A DNA stretch of 12,293 bases, from contig JALLPB010000899.1 in assembly GCA_036939975.1 (NCBI GenBank), forward strand, positions 1-12,293, written 5' to 3'. Positions within the stretch are counted from its first letter, which is position 1, and every line of letters begins with the position of its first letter. The DNA is from Cyclostephanos tholiformis (Eukaryota > Bacillariophyta > Thalassiosirophyceae > Thalassiosirales > Thalassiosiraceae). The position numbers and the translations under genes are program-made. This document shows positions 1 to 8,400 of this stretch, piece by piece. Under the pieces are notes generated by a model. That model worked only from the letters and a program-made list of their open reading frames with translations, did no database searches and was not told where the DNA came from.

Positions 1-1038
1 CTTTGGAGGGGGCGTCATGAGGGGATCCTGGGATGCAAAGAAGTGCCGGAATGACCGGTGCTTCTGCTGCCAACCAGGCCCCAGGACAGCCGCAATCCGA
101 TCGTTGCCATGGGTGGGCTGGCGCTCTTGATCTTGCATCTTCTGCGTCAGCTGGGGAGAAGGTGCGAGGCCGTCGATGATGTACACACCGATCATTGCCA
201 TGATGTCTTCGTTCTTGAATCGCCTAAACTTCCCCGCATAGATACTCCCCGGCTCACCAGCGTTGCACAGCATAGCCTTGGCGTTGGAGTAGCTCGTCCA
301 ATTCGACACTGCAAACTTTGTCGTCCGGTCGCCCTTGACGTTTGCTGCTGCCGGATCCTCCTTGTTCATGTTCTGGTTCATCGGCATGAAGGCCGAGAAC
401 CAATCCATGGGATGACTCGTCTCATCCAAACCGTATCGAGCCAGGAAGTCGGTGTTTGGCCCGCCGAGGACCCTTGGCTCGAGCGTTTCGTTCGAATACA
501 ACTGCCTCGCTGGTGAAAGTTTCCGGGATCTCCGCACCCTCTTCTTTGGCGGCCGAACTGCCGGCGGCGACACGAGGGAAGCCGTGTACCTCATCTTCTC
601 ATTCGTCCCGGTGAAAACGCCGCGCAAGAACGTCTCCTTCATCCCGAACTTTGGATTCAGGCTACCATCCATCTCGGTGGGGGGACGGAGGCTCCGATCT
701 GCATTTTGAGGCTCGGGGATCGGCTCATCCTCGGGAGTCAACAAAACCCACCGTGCTGTAACATCCAACCCTGACATGGACTCATGGCGACGGGCCTCAT
801 TCCCTGTACCAACAGGCACGTTGAGAAGAATCGCCTCCTTCAATCGCTCCTGCAACTCACCTTTCTTTCCAAGCATTGAACGCCCCCTCTTCCTCAACTC
901 CTCCTTCAATTCCTTCATCTTCAGTGCCATCATCGTCTCAATCGAAAGCTGCTCGGTTGCCTGTGCTGCTGGTGGTGGCCCCTCAACAGTATCTTTGAGT
1001 GGTTCCTCCAAAAATTCCACTGCATTGTCATCCTGCAT
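1..1038 (-). CDS. SAP-domain PiggyBac-like transposase-related protein, N-terminal part (cut by window edge)
   Basis: The minus-strand frame is open from a TAA at 1122-1120 to base 1. The first in-frame ATG is at 1038, giving 346 residues with no stop before the edge. Residues about 38-72 are a textbook SAP motif (a DNA-binding helix-extended-helix): LKMKELKEELRKRG, then GKKGELQERL. Residues about 85-160 contain GLDVTARW and FTGTNEKMRY. From about 247 (NWTSYSNAK) through FRRFKNEDIMAMIGVY (271-286), DGLAPSPQL (289-297), HGND (308-311) and FRHFFASQDPL (330-340), the protein resembles the start of the PiggyBac DDE_Tnp_1_7 domain as seen in diatom PiggyBac-derived proteins. The catalytic aspartates would lie outside the window, so activity cannot be judged. 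PiggyBac enzymes cut and paste DNA at TTAA sites. An upstream exon is possible, because the frame is open to 1119 and a TTCAG acceptor-like site ends at 1092. It could be an active element or a domesticated gene. Confidence 0.75.
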   Translation of the reverse strand, partial: MQDDNAVEFLEEPLKDTVEGPPPAAQATEQLSIETMMALKMKELKEELRKRGRSMLGKKGELQERLKEAILLNVPVGTGNEARRHESMSGLDVTARWVLLTPEDEPIPEPQNADRSLRPPTEMDGSLNPKFGMKETFLRGVFTGTNEKMRYTASLVSPPAVRPPKKRVRRSRKLSPARQLYSNETLEPRVLGGPNTDFLARYGLDETSHPMDWFSAFMPMNQNMNKEDPAAANVKGDRTTKFAVSNWTSYSNAKAMLCNAGEPGSIYAGKFRRFKNEDIMAMIGVYIIDGLAPSPQLTQKMQDQERQPTHGNDRIAAVLGPGWQQKHRSFRHFFASQDPLMTPPPK

Positions 1039-1167
1039 GTCGGCAAAATAAGGAAGCCCCCCCTCAGAGTCATATCCATCATCGTTCAATTCTGAATTTT
1101 TGGTTAAAATAGCGGTTTTTTACCATGGTATCGTAGAGGGGAAAATGGACCCCCTCCACGCATCAAC

Positions 1168-1578
1168 TCATTCGGGGCCGCCATTGCCACCATCCAGCCC
1201 AGATAGCAAACCAACATTGAAGAGAACTCTTGAGGGTGGGGTTGTGGTGTTTATTTTGTTGGCATGGCCTCCCTCTTTGAGAAAATCCACATCGCTGCCA
1301 GCATTGCTTTCTGCCAGTGATGCCAAAAACTTGATTGCAAAGTTGTCCACGTTTGTGTCGGACGACATGGCCGGATTCGACATTGCCGACACCACATGCC
1401 CCGCTGCATAGATGTTGGCATTGAGAGGGGGCAGGGGGGGAGTGTCGGGAGGGAGAGTTGAGGGAGAATTGCATACACTACTCATCGTCAAGTTAGGGTC
1501 ACTGGTTTTTTTGTGGCGACACGATATGGGTGGTTCAACGCTTAATATCTCCGCCAAAAAGTATGGTACACCCACCAT
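1168..1578 (-). CDS. Unassigned open frame; hypothetical protein or upstream exon
   Basis: I do not recognise this frame. It is open from a TAG at 1698-1696 to a TGA at 1170-1168 (175 codons). The first in-frame ATG is at 1578, giving 136 residues. The composition is mixed and looks protein-like rather than a simple shadow: MVGVPYFLAEILSVEPP near the start, a Pro/Ser/Thr-rich middle (SPSTLPPDTPPLPPLN), then DNFAIKFLASLAESNAGSD. No membrane segment or known motif was seen. It lies on the same strand as the transposase frame and just upstream of it, so it could be an exon of that gene. A weak phase-compatible donor (G|GTTTGC near 1220) and the acceptor-like site ending at 1092 would join the two, but neither is compelling. 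It could also be a separate element-encoded ORF or chance. Confidence 0.3.
   Translation of the reverse strand: MVGVPYFLAEILSVEPPISCRHKKTSDPNLTMSSVCNSPSTLPPDTPPLPPLNANIYAAGHVVSAMSNPAMSSDTNVDNFAIKFLASLAESNAGSDVDFLKEGGHANKINTTTPPSRVLFNVGLLSGLDGGNGGPE
1427..1453 (+). other. Canonical G-quadruplex motif
   Basis: The plus strand reads G5-CA-G7-AGTGTC-G3-A-G3, four runs of at least three G with loops of 2, 6 and 1. This fits the standard G3+N1-7 rule. It lies within the unassigned minus-strand frame, where it encodes a proline/leucine-rich stretch, so the motif may only reflect proline codons. Folding is inferred. Confidence 0.5.
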
Positions 1579-1688
1579 GTTAATATCCGTGTAGACTAAT
1601 TCAGGGGCAGGAAGCACGATGGTGATGTCAGAACTGACCTGGCTGGTTGATAAGGGGGTGTTATTAGTATTTTTAGGGTGCTTGACGA

Positions 1689-1708
1689 AGGGTCCCTATA
1701 TCGACCCT
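1689..1708. repeat. Small inverted repeat AGGGTC/GACCCT
   Basis: AGGGTC (1689-1694) and GACCCT (1703-1708) are perfect inverted copies separated by 8 bases. Another short palindrome, GTCAG-AA-CTGAC, lies at 1627-1638. Either could be chance. No PiggyBac-type terminal repeat next to a TTAA duplication could be recognised here. Confidence 0.35.
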
Positions 1709-1724
1709 GACCAACAAGGAGATA

Positions 1725-1787
1725 GCGCCAATTATATATATTTTGGATTTTAATTAAAAAAAGTTGCGGCGCCAATTATATATATTT
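1725..1787. repeat. 19-nt AT-rich direct repeat flanking TTAATTAA
   Basis: The 19-nt sequence GCGCCAATTATATATATTT occurs perfectly at 1725-1743 and 1769-1787. Between the copies lies TTAATTAA (1750-1757), which is two overlapping-style TTAA tetramers in a row. TTAA is the PiggyBac target sequence, and a PiggyBac-like gene lies about 700 bases away, but no element end was identified. The AT-rich core could also be promoter DNA or a remnant of a small tandem duplication. Confidence 0.7.
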
Positions 1788-1807
1788 CCATCACCATATA
1801 TATAAAA

Positions 1808-1925
1808 GATTAAAGTGTCGTTGTCATTGTTGTTGTTGTTGTTGTTGTTGTCGTTGTCGTCGTCATCGTCGTTGTCATCATCGTTGCCGGTGTTGGCGTG
1901 TACCATAAATAGTACGTATGTAGCC
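1808..1925 (+). repeat. Repeat module copy A: GTY microsatellite plus CGTGTACCAT motif
   Basis: The module begins with GATTAAAGTGTCG, runs through a GTT/GTC/ATC trinucleotide tract (about 1816-1887), and ends with CGTGTACCATAAAT (1897-1910), GTACGTATGTAGCC (to 1925). The same order of parts recurs at 2121-2202. The trinucleotide tract makes spurious poly-Asn/Asp frames on the minus strand. Confidence 0.65.
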
Positions 1926-2015
1926 CCCCCCGTTCCCACCATTTCCACCATTACCACCATTCCCATTTTTTTTGTGGTGGATTGCGGAGGAGTCATGTCA
2001 AGGGCGTGACTCCGT

Positions 2016-2096
2016 AGCCTGCATATGGTATTACATAGTAGTACAAAAAACAATATTTAACAAACGACACTTGACTGATTCCCTTGCCGCAGGCTT
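2016..2096. repeat. Short inverted repeat AGCCTGC/GCAGGCT
   Basis: AGCCTGC at about 2016-2022 is inverted as GCAGGCT at about 2090-2096, with 67 bases between. It lies between the two GTY repeat modules. At seven bases it may be chance. Nothing else recognisable was seen in 1930-2120. Confidence 0.25.
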
Positions 2097-2120
2097 CATC
2101 GGCTTGTCCTCAAATAATAT

Positions 2121-2234
2121 GATTTTTTAAGTGTCGGTGTCGTCGTCGTCATCGTCGTCGCCGTCGTCGTGTACCATGAATGAAGTACCTAGGTAGGTAG
2201 CCGTTCGTGTACCATAAATAATAATGAAGTACGT
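2121..2234 (+). repeat. Repeat module copy B plus a third CGTGTACCAT unit
   Basis: Copy B begins with GATTTTTTAAGTGTCG, continues through a GTC microsatellite (about 2136-2170), and has CGTGTACCATGAATGAAGTAC (2168-2188) followed by GGTAGGTAGCC (to 2202). A third, partial unit, CGTGTACCATAAATAATAATGAAGTAC, follows at 2206-2232 without its own microsatellite. The copies match copy A in order and in their flanking words but have diverged in length. They end about 160 bases before the CWC22 start codon, so they could lie in its promoter or 5' UTR. Confidence 0.65.
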
Positions 2235-2395
2235 CCATCTCATCGTCTGCCCTTCGTTGCTTCTGCAGTCACACCAAAAAGTTCAATCTCCCCTCCTCTT
2301 GCTCCCACCTACCACGACAAGACGTCCAATAATTAGAGAATAGAGGATACGGGTCCCCTATCAACAACTTCTTCCGACTCTCAATCGGACCTATC
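2235..2395 (+). promoter_or_regulatory. Presumed 5' UTR/core promoter of CWC22
   Basis: This 161-base stretch separates the repeat modules from the CWC22 ATG. It is pyrimidine-rich (about 2280-2320), with CAATAATTAG at about 2327. No clear TATA box was seen. An in-frame TAA near 2330 closes the CWC22 frame upstream, so the ATG at 2396 is the first available in this exon. Confidence 0.35.
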
Positions 2396-5290
2396 ATGAC
2401 CGATCCGCACCAACATCGCGACCCCGACGAGGACGGCGCCCCCGACGTCGATTACGAGGGGGAGGAAGAGGTTGACGTCATCCCCCTCCCCGAGAACGTA
2501 GACGATGCCCGTCCGATTCCTCCGCCGCCGGGAGGAGGAGGGGGGGGTCCGGGCGATAGCGAGACCGACGATGACGACGACGATGGACCACTACCCGCCA
2601 AGGCCGATGGGAGGGGGGAAGAAGGCCAAGGCGCGAGCGAGTCGGGGGGGGGGAAGAAGGAGGAGATGAACGCAGGAGGAAGAGCGGGGGACGGGGGGGA
2701 CGGGGCGGGAGCGATGGCGGCACGAGGGAGGGATGATGGCGGTGATATGGTAAATCTCCTCCCCCCTCACCGTGCTGCTCCTCCTCCTCCCCCGTCGAGG
2801 ATGGACCGCGCGCTGGACGCCCCCCGCCACGCCCGCGGGAGGGGCGGGGAGGAAGAGGAGGAGGAGGACGACGGGGGCCGTCATCGCCGCCGAGCCGTCA
2901 ACCGCCACGATAGCAAGGGCGTCGATCATGCCGGCCGTCGGGAAGGCGCGATGATGACGCGTCGAAAACTCGAAAGTAAAGAGGACGCTGCGGTGGTGGT
3001 AGAAGTTTACATCCCCCCCGCGAAGCGCCGTCTGATGGAGGAGCAGCGGAGGGTGGCCGGGGAGGCGGAGGAGGTGGCAAAGACGCCCGCGAACGTGCAG
3101 CGTCGGACGTGGGAAGACCTACGTCGACTCATCAACGGCACGATCAACCGTCTATCCCCCTCCACAATCAAGCCGTTGATACACTCCCTCTTCTCGGGTG
3201 CGAATCTCGTTCGCGGTCGGGGGATACTCGTATCCTCGGTATTGCGAGCGAGTTCCGCGAGTCCCCGTCATGCTCCCGCATACGCGGCGTTGATGGCCGT
3301 GATCAGCTCGAAGCTTCCCGAGTGCGGTGAGTTGTTGCTAACGCGCGCAATACTCGCCTTCCGAAGGACGTATAAGAGGCGCGATCGCGACGGCGTCTCG
3401 TCGACACTCGCATTGCTCGGGCACCTGTTCAACCAGGGGATGGCCCACGAGCTCCTTTCCCTGCAGATACTCACCGTCCTCCTCGACGGCGATCCGACCG
3501 AGGACAGCGTCGACGTCGCCGTGGGGTACATGTGCGTCGTGGGGAGGCAGCTTACGGAGGTTAGTCCCGCGGGCGTGCATGCGGTGATGGACCGTTTCCG
3601 CGGACTGCTTCACGAGGGGACCATCGGCAGACGGGCGCAATATCGCATCGAGACGCTCTTGAAAATAAGGAAAGGGGGCTTTGTCGATTATCCCACTATA
3701 CCCGACGAGGAACATTTAGACTTAGTCGAGAGGGAGGATCAGATCACTTTCGAGCTGGGATTGGACGACGAGGGGTTGAATGCCGAGGAGGGGTTGGACA
3801 CGTTCCGGTACGACGAGGAATACGACGAGAGGGAGGAGGAGTGGAAGAAAATCAAGGCCGAAATTTTGGGGGAGGATAGCGACGACGAGAGCGATGGAGG
3901 TGACAGCGAAACCGGATCAGAGACGGAGGACGAGGACGAGGCTCCTATCGGGGAGGGGGCAGGATCCTCCGGCGACAACAAGAAAACGGTAGTCATCAAA
4001 GACTTGACCGAAACCGACCTGGTCCACCTCCGCCGGACCATTTACCTAACGATTATGTCGTCAGCCACCTTTGAGGAGTGCACGCACAAACTGGCTAAGA
4101 TGGACATCCCCCCCGGGCGCGAGTGCGAGCTTATCAACATGATCATTGAGTGCTGCTCCCAGGAACGGACGTTTTTACGTTATTACGGTTTGGTCAGCGG
4201 GAGGTTCTGTCTATTGCACGAGCGGTGGAAAAATGCGTTCGAGGAGGCGTTCACGACACAATACAACACCATCCACAGGTTGGAAACGAATAAACTGCGC
4301 AATGTTGCCAAGCTTTTCGGCCACCTCCTGCACACCGATTCATTCTCATGGGCTGTTTTGGGTTGTATACATCTGAACGAGGACGAGACCACCAGTTCGT
4401 CTCGCATCTTCATCAAGATTTTGGTGCAGGAAATGGCGGAGGCTATGGGAATGGTCACGCTGAAACAACGCTTTGACACAGACAATTCCGATCCGGATGG
4501 TCCAGTGGGCGAGGGGGCTCCCGTTGCAGCGATTACCGTGCCAGGATCGAGGGGGCAGGAACGACATGAACCATTATCGCGAAACTGGTTCAAGGGCATG
4601 TTTCCCAAGGACAATGCGCGCAACACGCGTTACGCCATCAACTTCTTTACAAGCATCGGGCTGGGTCCTCTCACGGACGGCATGCGCGAATTTCTGAAGA
4701 ATGCGCCCAAGCTGATTTTGGCGCAGGCTCAAGCTCAGGCGGCTAAGGAAGCAGCAAAAAAGGATATCAACGACGATGAGAGCTCCGTCATTTCGACGAG
4801 CTCTTCTGATACGAGCAGTGTCAGTTCCACCAGCAGTGGTAGCTCCATGTCGTCGTCGTCGTCATCGTCATCCTCGTCTTCATACACGTCGTCTTCCTCG
4901 AATGGCTCTTACCCGTCTTACAGTCGTAAGAGGAGCAAGGTCAAGGGCGGAAGTTACAGAAACAGGAGCGGCAGACGTCCCCGATCGTACTCATCATATT
5001 CATCGTCAGATCCCGGACGTAAGAAATACTCGTCAAAAAACAAACGTGGTGCCAGCAGTAGCGGGGGCCGTCGCAAAAGATCGTCCTCTCACAGCCGTGA
5101 CAAAGACTCTGACAACGATGACCACTCCAGATCTTGCTCTCCTTCTCGTGGCAGAGACTATTCTGATAAGAGACGTGGCGGTGGTGACGATGAATGGCGT
5201 AGAAAATCACCATCTGTTTCATCACGTGATAAAGAAGGGAGAAATATCCAGGACTCGGTAAGAAAGAAGAGACCTAGGTCATCGTCGTAG
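2396..5290 (+). CDS. CWC22: Pre-mRNA-splicing factor CWC22 (MIF4G and MA3 domains, RS-like tail)
   Basis: A single 964-residue frame. CWC22 joins the spliceosome, is needed for its catalytic activation, and in animals delivers eIF4A3 to exon-junction complexes. Residues 1-200 are low complexity (Pro/Gly 41-52, Asp 58-63, Glu 152-157). YIPPAKRR at 205-212 is the family signature just before MIF4G. The MIF4G domain spans about 238-425 (WEDLRRLINGTINRLS; LVRGRGILVSSVLRA; SVDVAVGYMC; LLKIRKGGFVDYP). An acidic linker (452-520) leads to the MA3 domain at about 541-665 (LRRTIYLTIMSSATFEECTHKL; LRYYGLVSGRFC). FPKDNARNTRYAINFFTSIGLG (736-757) is also typical of the family. The tail (795-964) is Ser-rich, then Arg/Ser/Lys-rich, and probably gives nuclear-speckle targeting. 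The start is the first in-frame ATG after a TAA near 2330. No intron is needed. The gene is convergent with DBP10. Confidence 0.95.
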   Translation: MTDPHQHRDPDEDGAPDVDYEGEEEVDVIPLPENVDDARPIPPPPGGGGGGPGDSETDDDDDDGPLPAKADGRGEEGQGASESGGGKKEEMNAGGRAGDGGDGAGAMAARGRDDGGDMVNLLPPHRAAPPPPPSRMDRALDAPRHARGRGGEEEEEEDDGGRHRRRAVNRHDSKGVDHAGRREGAMMTRRKLESKEDAAVVVEVYIPPAKRRLMEEQRRVAGEAEEVAKTPANVQRRTWEDLRRLINGTINRLSPSTIKPLIHSLFSGANLVRGRGILVSSVLRASSASPRHAPAYAALMAVISSKLPECGELLLTRAILAFRRTYKRRDRDGVSSTLALLGHLFNQGMAHELLSLQILTVLLDGDPTEDSVDVAVGYMCVVGRQLTEVSPAGVHAVMDRFRGLLHEGTIGRRAQYRIETLLKIRKGGFVDYPTIPDEEHLDLVEREDQITFELGLDDEGLNAEEGLDTFRYDEEYDEREEEWKKIKAEILGEDSDDESDGGDSETGSETEDEDEAPIGEGAGSSGDNKKTVVIKDLTETDLVHLRRTIYLTIMSSATFEECTHKLAKMDIPPGRECELINMIIECCSQERTFLRYYGLVSGRFCLLHERWKNAFEEAFTTQYNTIHRLETNKLRNVAKLFGHLLHTDSFSWAVLGCIHLNEDETTSSSRIFIKILVQEMAEAMGMVTLKQRFDTDNSDPDGPVGEGAPVAAITVPGSRGQERHEPLSRNWFKGMFPKDNARNTRYAINFFTSIGLGPLTDGMREFLKNAPKLILAQAQAQAAKEAAKKDINDDESSVISTSSSDTSSVSSTSSGSSMSSSSSSSSSSSYTSSSSNGSYPSYSRKRSKVKGGSYRNRSGRRPRSYSSYSSSDPGRKKYSSKNKRGASSSGGRRKRSSSHSRDKDSDNDDHSRSCSPSRGRDYSDKRRGGGDDEWRRKSPSVSSRDKEGRNIQDSVRKKRPRSSS
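2686..2709 (+). other. G-quadruplex motif in the CWC22 coding strand
   Basis: The coding strand reads G5-AC-G7-AC-G4-C-G3, with loops of only 1-2 bases, a near-ideal quadruplex. It lies about 290 bases into the CDS, in the Gly/Asp-rich low-complexity N-terminus. Other long G runs are at about 2540-2548 and 2643-2653. It would be present in the mRNA. Folding is inferred. Confidence 0.55.
4850..4881 (+). repeat. In-frame TCG/TCA trinucleotide repeat coding for polyserine
   Basis: An imperfect TCG/TCA/TCC/TCT run inside CWC22 encodes about ten serines in a row (residues 819-829). It is likely length-variable between strains without breaking the frame. Confidence 0.7.
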
Positions 5291-5407
5291 ACACTATGGA
5301 AAGTAGTCTAGTTCAACAAAACGCGAGCCGAATTCATTGCTTGAATAGCACACTCGAAAATCATAATTGGGTCATATGCATTTCGTTCTTTCGTCTTCTT
5401 TAGAGTG
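5291..5407. terminator. Intergenic 3' ends between convergent CWC22 and DBP10
   Basis: This 117-base gap must hold both 3' UTR ends, or the transcripts overlap. No AATAAA was seen on either strand close to the stops, and no tRNA or other gene fits here. Confidence 0.4.
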
Positions 5408-8400
5408 TTACCTTTTACCTCCATTTTTACTGTTGCTCCATCTCCCACTTGGACCCTTCTTGCTCTTGACGCCTTTCTTACCAGATATTCCCGGGGCCAA
5501 GGCCTTCTCCGAACGTTGCTTTCGTTCGAGCTGTCTGCGATCTCCCTTCTTCATGTTCTTGACGCGCATTTCTTCCTTTTTCTCACGTTCTTTCCGAATG
5601 GCTGTTGCCGTCCTTGGTTCGTCGCCGAAATACTTCCCATTCGATTTCTTGGCGCCACTAGCTCGTTGAGCCTTTTTGATATTGGTAACCTCCCCCCCGG
5701 CGTCCTCCGCCGCGTCATCAAACACACCCACCCGCCCAATGCTGCGATTGGTCTTCTTTTGCCACTTTTCATACAGCTCTCCGAGCTTCAACTTATCACC
5801 CTTGACCAATTGCCCACTCTCTAATCTCGTTTTTTTAGTTTTGGATTCGCCACTGAGCTCATCGCCCACAGTCGTTTGCACATACTTTCGTTTGCTCTTG
5901 TCCCACCTCATCATTCGTTGACGTTTGATTAAATCAACATTTTCATCCCCAACAATATCCAGCATATTTTCTTCAATACGATGGGCTAGTGCAGTTGATC
6001 CCTTTGAGCTACTTGCGGCTGAAGGTTGCATCGCCGCTTCCATTTGTCGACTTCGTGCGGCAGCAACTGTGTCGTGCGTGACATCAGTTTCGATAAAGTG
6101 AAAATCGTCACGAAAGTCAGCGCCACGTTTAGCCTTCGCTTTTTTAAAGGTGGCGTTAGTATTATTTGAGTCATTCACATATGTCGGGTCCTTTTTCATC
6201 TTCTTCCGTTCTGCTTTGGAAAGATGACGTTTGCTCTCCACTTTAATTTCAGTAGGCTTCGCGATGGGCACACTATTGGCCAGTCCCATGTTGGGGACTT
6301 CTTCATTTGCCGATTCACCAATTTGTTGGTTCTGTTCTACGCCGTCCGATCCCGCGCCGTCTAGTTCCCCATTCAACGCCATTGCCGACCTGCTCCCGGC
6401 AATCACAAGTGCGCTGCCCTTATCACGCGCAATTTTCATCTGTCTCCTCATACTCTTCATTGCCACCAGTGCAGCACCACTCCCATTTGCATATTTGTCC
6501 ACCTGACTGGAATAGATAACATCCTTCTGCCCTCCAGTGGCGAATGCTTCGAATACGGTTTCCTTGGGCCGAAAGTTGGCCATGGCCAGTAAGAAATCTT
6601 GTCTTTTTTGGAGGTCAGAAATCTTTTTTCTAGTCATCTCTTCCTGCTGTTTTACATTCACCGCGGATGTGTCATTGTAGGACTGTCCCACCATGGCCTT
6701 GATTTTTTCGACTTCGATATGTCTCAACAGTGGATGGGAGGGTATGCCGCCATGGGAGTTTAAGACTCGCCTTCCACTGCCAGTCTCCTTCTCACCTTCT
6801 AGGATGGCCTTGGCACGCCTTACTCCTTCCCTACTAGCCTCGGGTCGCGATCTCCTGTACTGTTTCATGGCTGTCGGAATATGGCAACAAGGCCAGAAAA
6901 AGAAATGAATGAGGCAACACTGTCGTCGTCAGTCAGTTTCGTTCGCGATCAAACATGCGAAAACTCACCGTTATTGCACACTTTTGTCAGGTTGCGTAAC
7001 ATCTCTGCGTTGGTAGACCCGGCGAATTCCGAATCCACGATCCTCCTCACATTTTCCACCTCTTCCACAAGGACCGACTCCGGCACCGAGCCATAGTGCA
7101 CCATATCCGGCGTCATTTCTTCTAGTGTGTACGCGATCCCCACGTCCTCGAGATGATTGGCTTCCCACGTAGTAGACTCGTCGTTTTCGTTTGCATTCTC
7201 CTGCTGGACATCATCGGATTTGATCCCCTCCGACGACCGTCCCGTACTCATCCTTCTACCCAAGAAGAGATGCAAATCGACCATATACGGCATCTCCTCC
7301 GGATCGACGATGCCCCAACAGTACCCGATCCTACCCGCCCGTGCGGCCCTACCGGATCGATGTATGAATAGTTTCGCACTCGGCGGGAATGCGTAGTGTA
7401 TGACGTGATCGATCAAGGGTATGTCGATCCCTCGTGCGGCGACGTCGGTAACGACCAAAATCGGACATCGACCGCTCTGGAACGAGTTGAGATTGTTCTG
7501 TCGGGCGCAATTGTCCATGTTTCCATATACGTGCGTGGCGGATAGGCCGGACGTTGTTAGCAATAATGTCAGGTACTCCACGTGATGTCGAGTGGCGGCA
7601 AAGATGAGGGTCAGTCCACGTTTGGAATCCTTGCCTTTCCCCACGCGGTTCTTTTTCCTCTCCTCCTTCGCGGCCTTCTTCTTTTCCTTCCTCAGCCTTT
7701 TCTTTTTTGTCAGTTCATCCTCCTCCTCCTCATTGCCATCGTTATCATCGTCATCGTTATTGTCATCCCTGTCATCATCTCCCACTTCATCTCCATCGTC
7801 CGAATTAGTATTCGCGCTCCCCGTCGTCGTGTTGGTACCCTTCATCAGCGGTAACACGTCCCTCACTAAGTGCAACAACACCGCATCCTTTTCACCGCTC
7901 CTGCACGTTAAGAACCCAATACGTAGCTCGTCGCTCACCTGAACCTCCGCATCCAATCGTATCACGATCGGATCGTGCATCATACCCGTCCTCGTGAATT
8001 CCACTAATGCCTTGGGCATTGTCGCGCTGAAGAGCATCGTCTGATGCGATTCCGGCATGGTGGCACATATCTGACGCAATTGCATCGCGAAGCCCATCTC
8101 GAATAAGCGATCTGCCTCGTCAAATATTACCATCTCGCATTGTCGCAGGTGAAAGTCTGGTATTTCCGAAAGATGATGCGCGAGACGTCCGGGAGTGGCG
8201 ACGATGACGTCCGGTCGCGAGCAAAGCAATTCGAATTGCATCTCCATGGATTCGCCGCCGTTGATACCCACGAAGTTGAACTTCGATTCCTGAACGCAGT
8301 AATGACCTAGGTTGCGCAACACCTTTAGAGTCTGGATGGATAGCTCCCGCGTCGGCGAGAGTATGACGGCGAATGCCGACCTCGAAGAACATCCCCCCCC

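Noticed and set aside
58..1051. Plus-strand frames over the left edge (for example 58-516, 452-709, 776-1051)
   Set aside because: They are shadows of the transposase-like minus-strand frame, which has clear SAP and PiggyBac-like motifs.
1100..1411. 103-codon plus-strand frame
   Set aside because: It is short, has no motifs, is antisense to the unassigned minus-strand frame and crosses its end. Support is too weak to list as a gene.
1754..2053. 99-codon minus-strand frame with poly-Asn/Asp
   Set aside because: The frame has no ATG at its start (TTG) and consists largely of the GTY microsatellite read in reverse.
1081..2395. PiggyBac terminal inverted repeat at the 5' side of the transposase gene
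   Set aside because: No AGGG-TTAA type end was found. The AGGGTC/GACCCT and GTCAG/CTGAC palindromes are too short and not next to TTAA.
3268..4626. Antisense frames within CWC22 (3338-3715, 3739-4041, 4183-4626)
   Set aside because: They are mirror frames of a long conserved CDS with Ser/Pro-rich or nondescript translations.
4776..5261. 161-codon plus-strand frame in the CWC22 tail
   Set aside because: It is the out-of-frame reading of the RS-like repeat tail; the in-frame reading continues the conserved protein.
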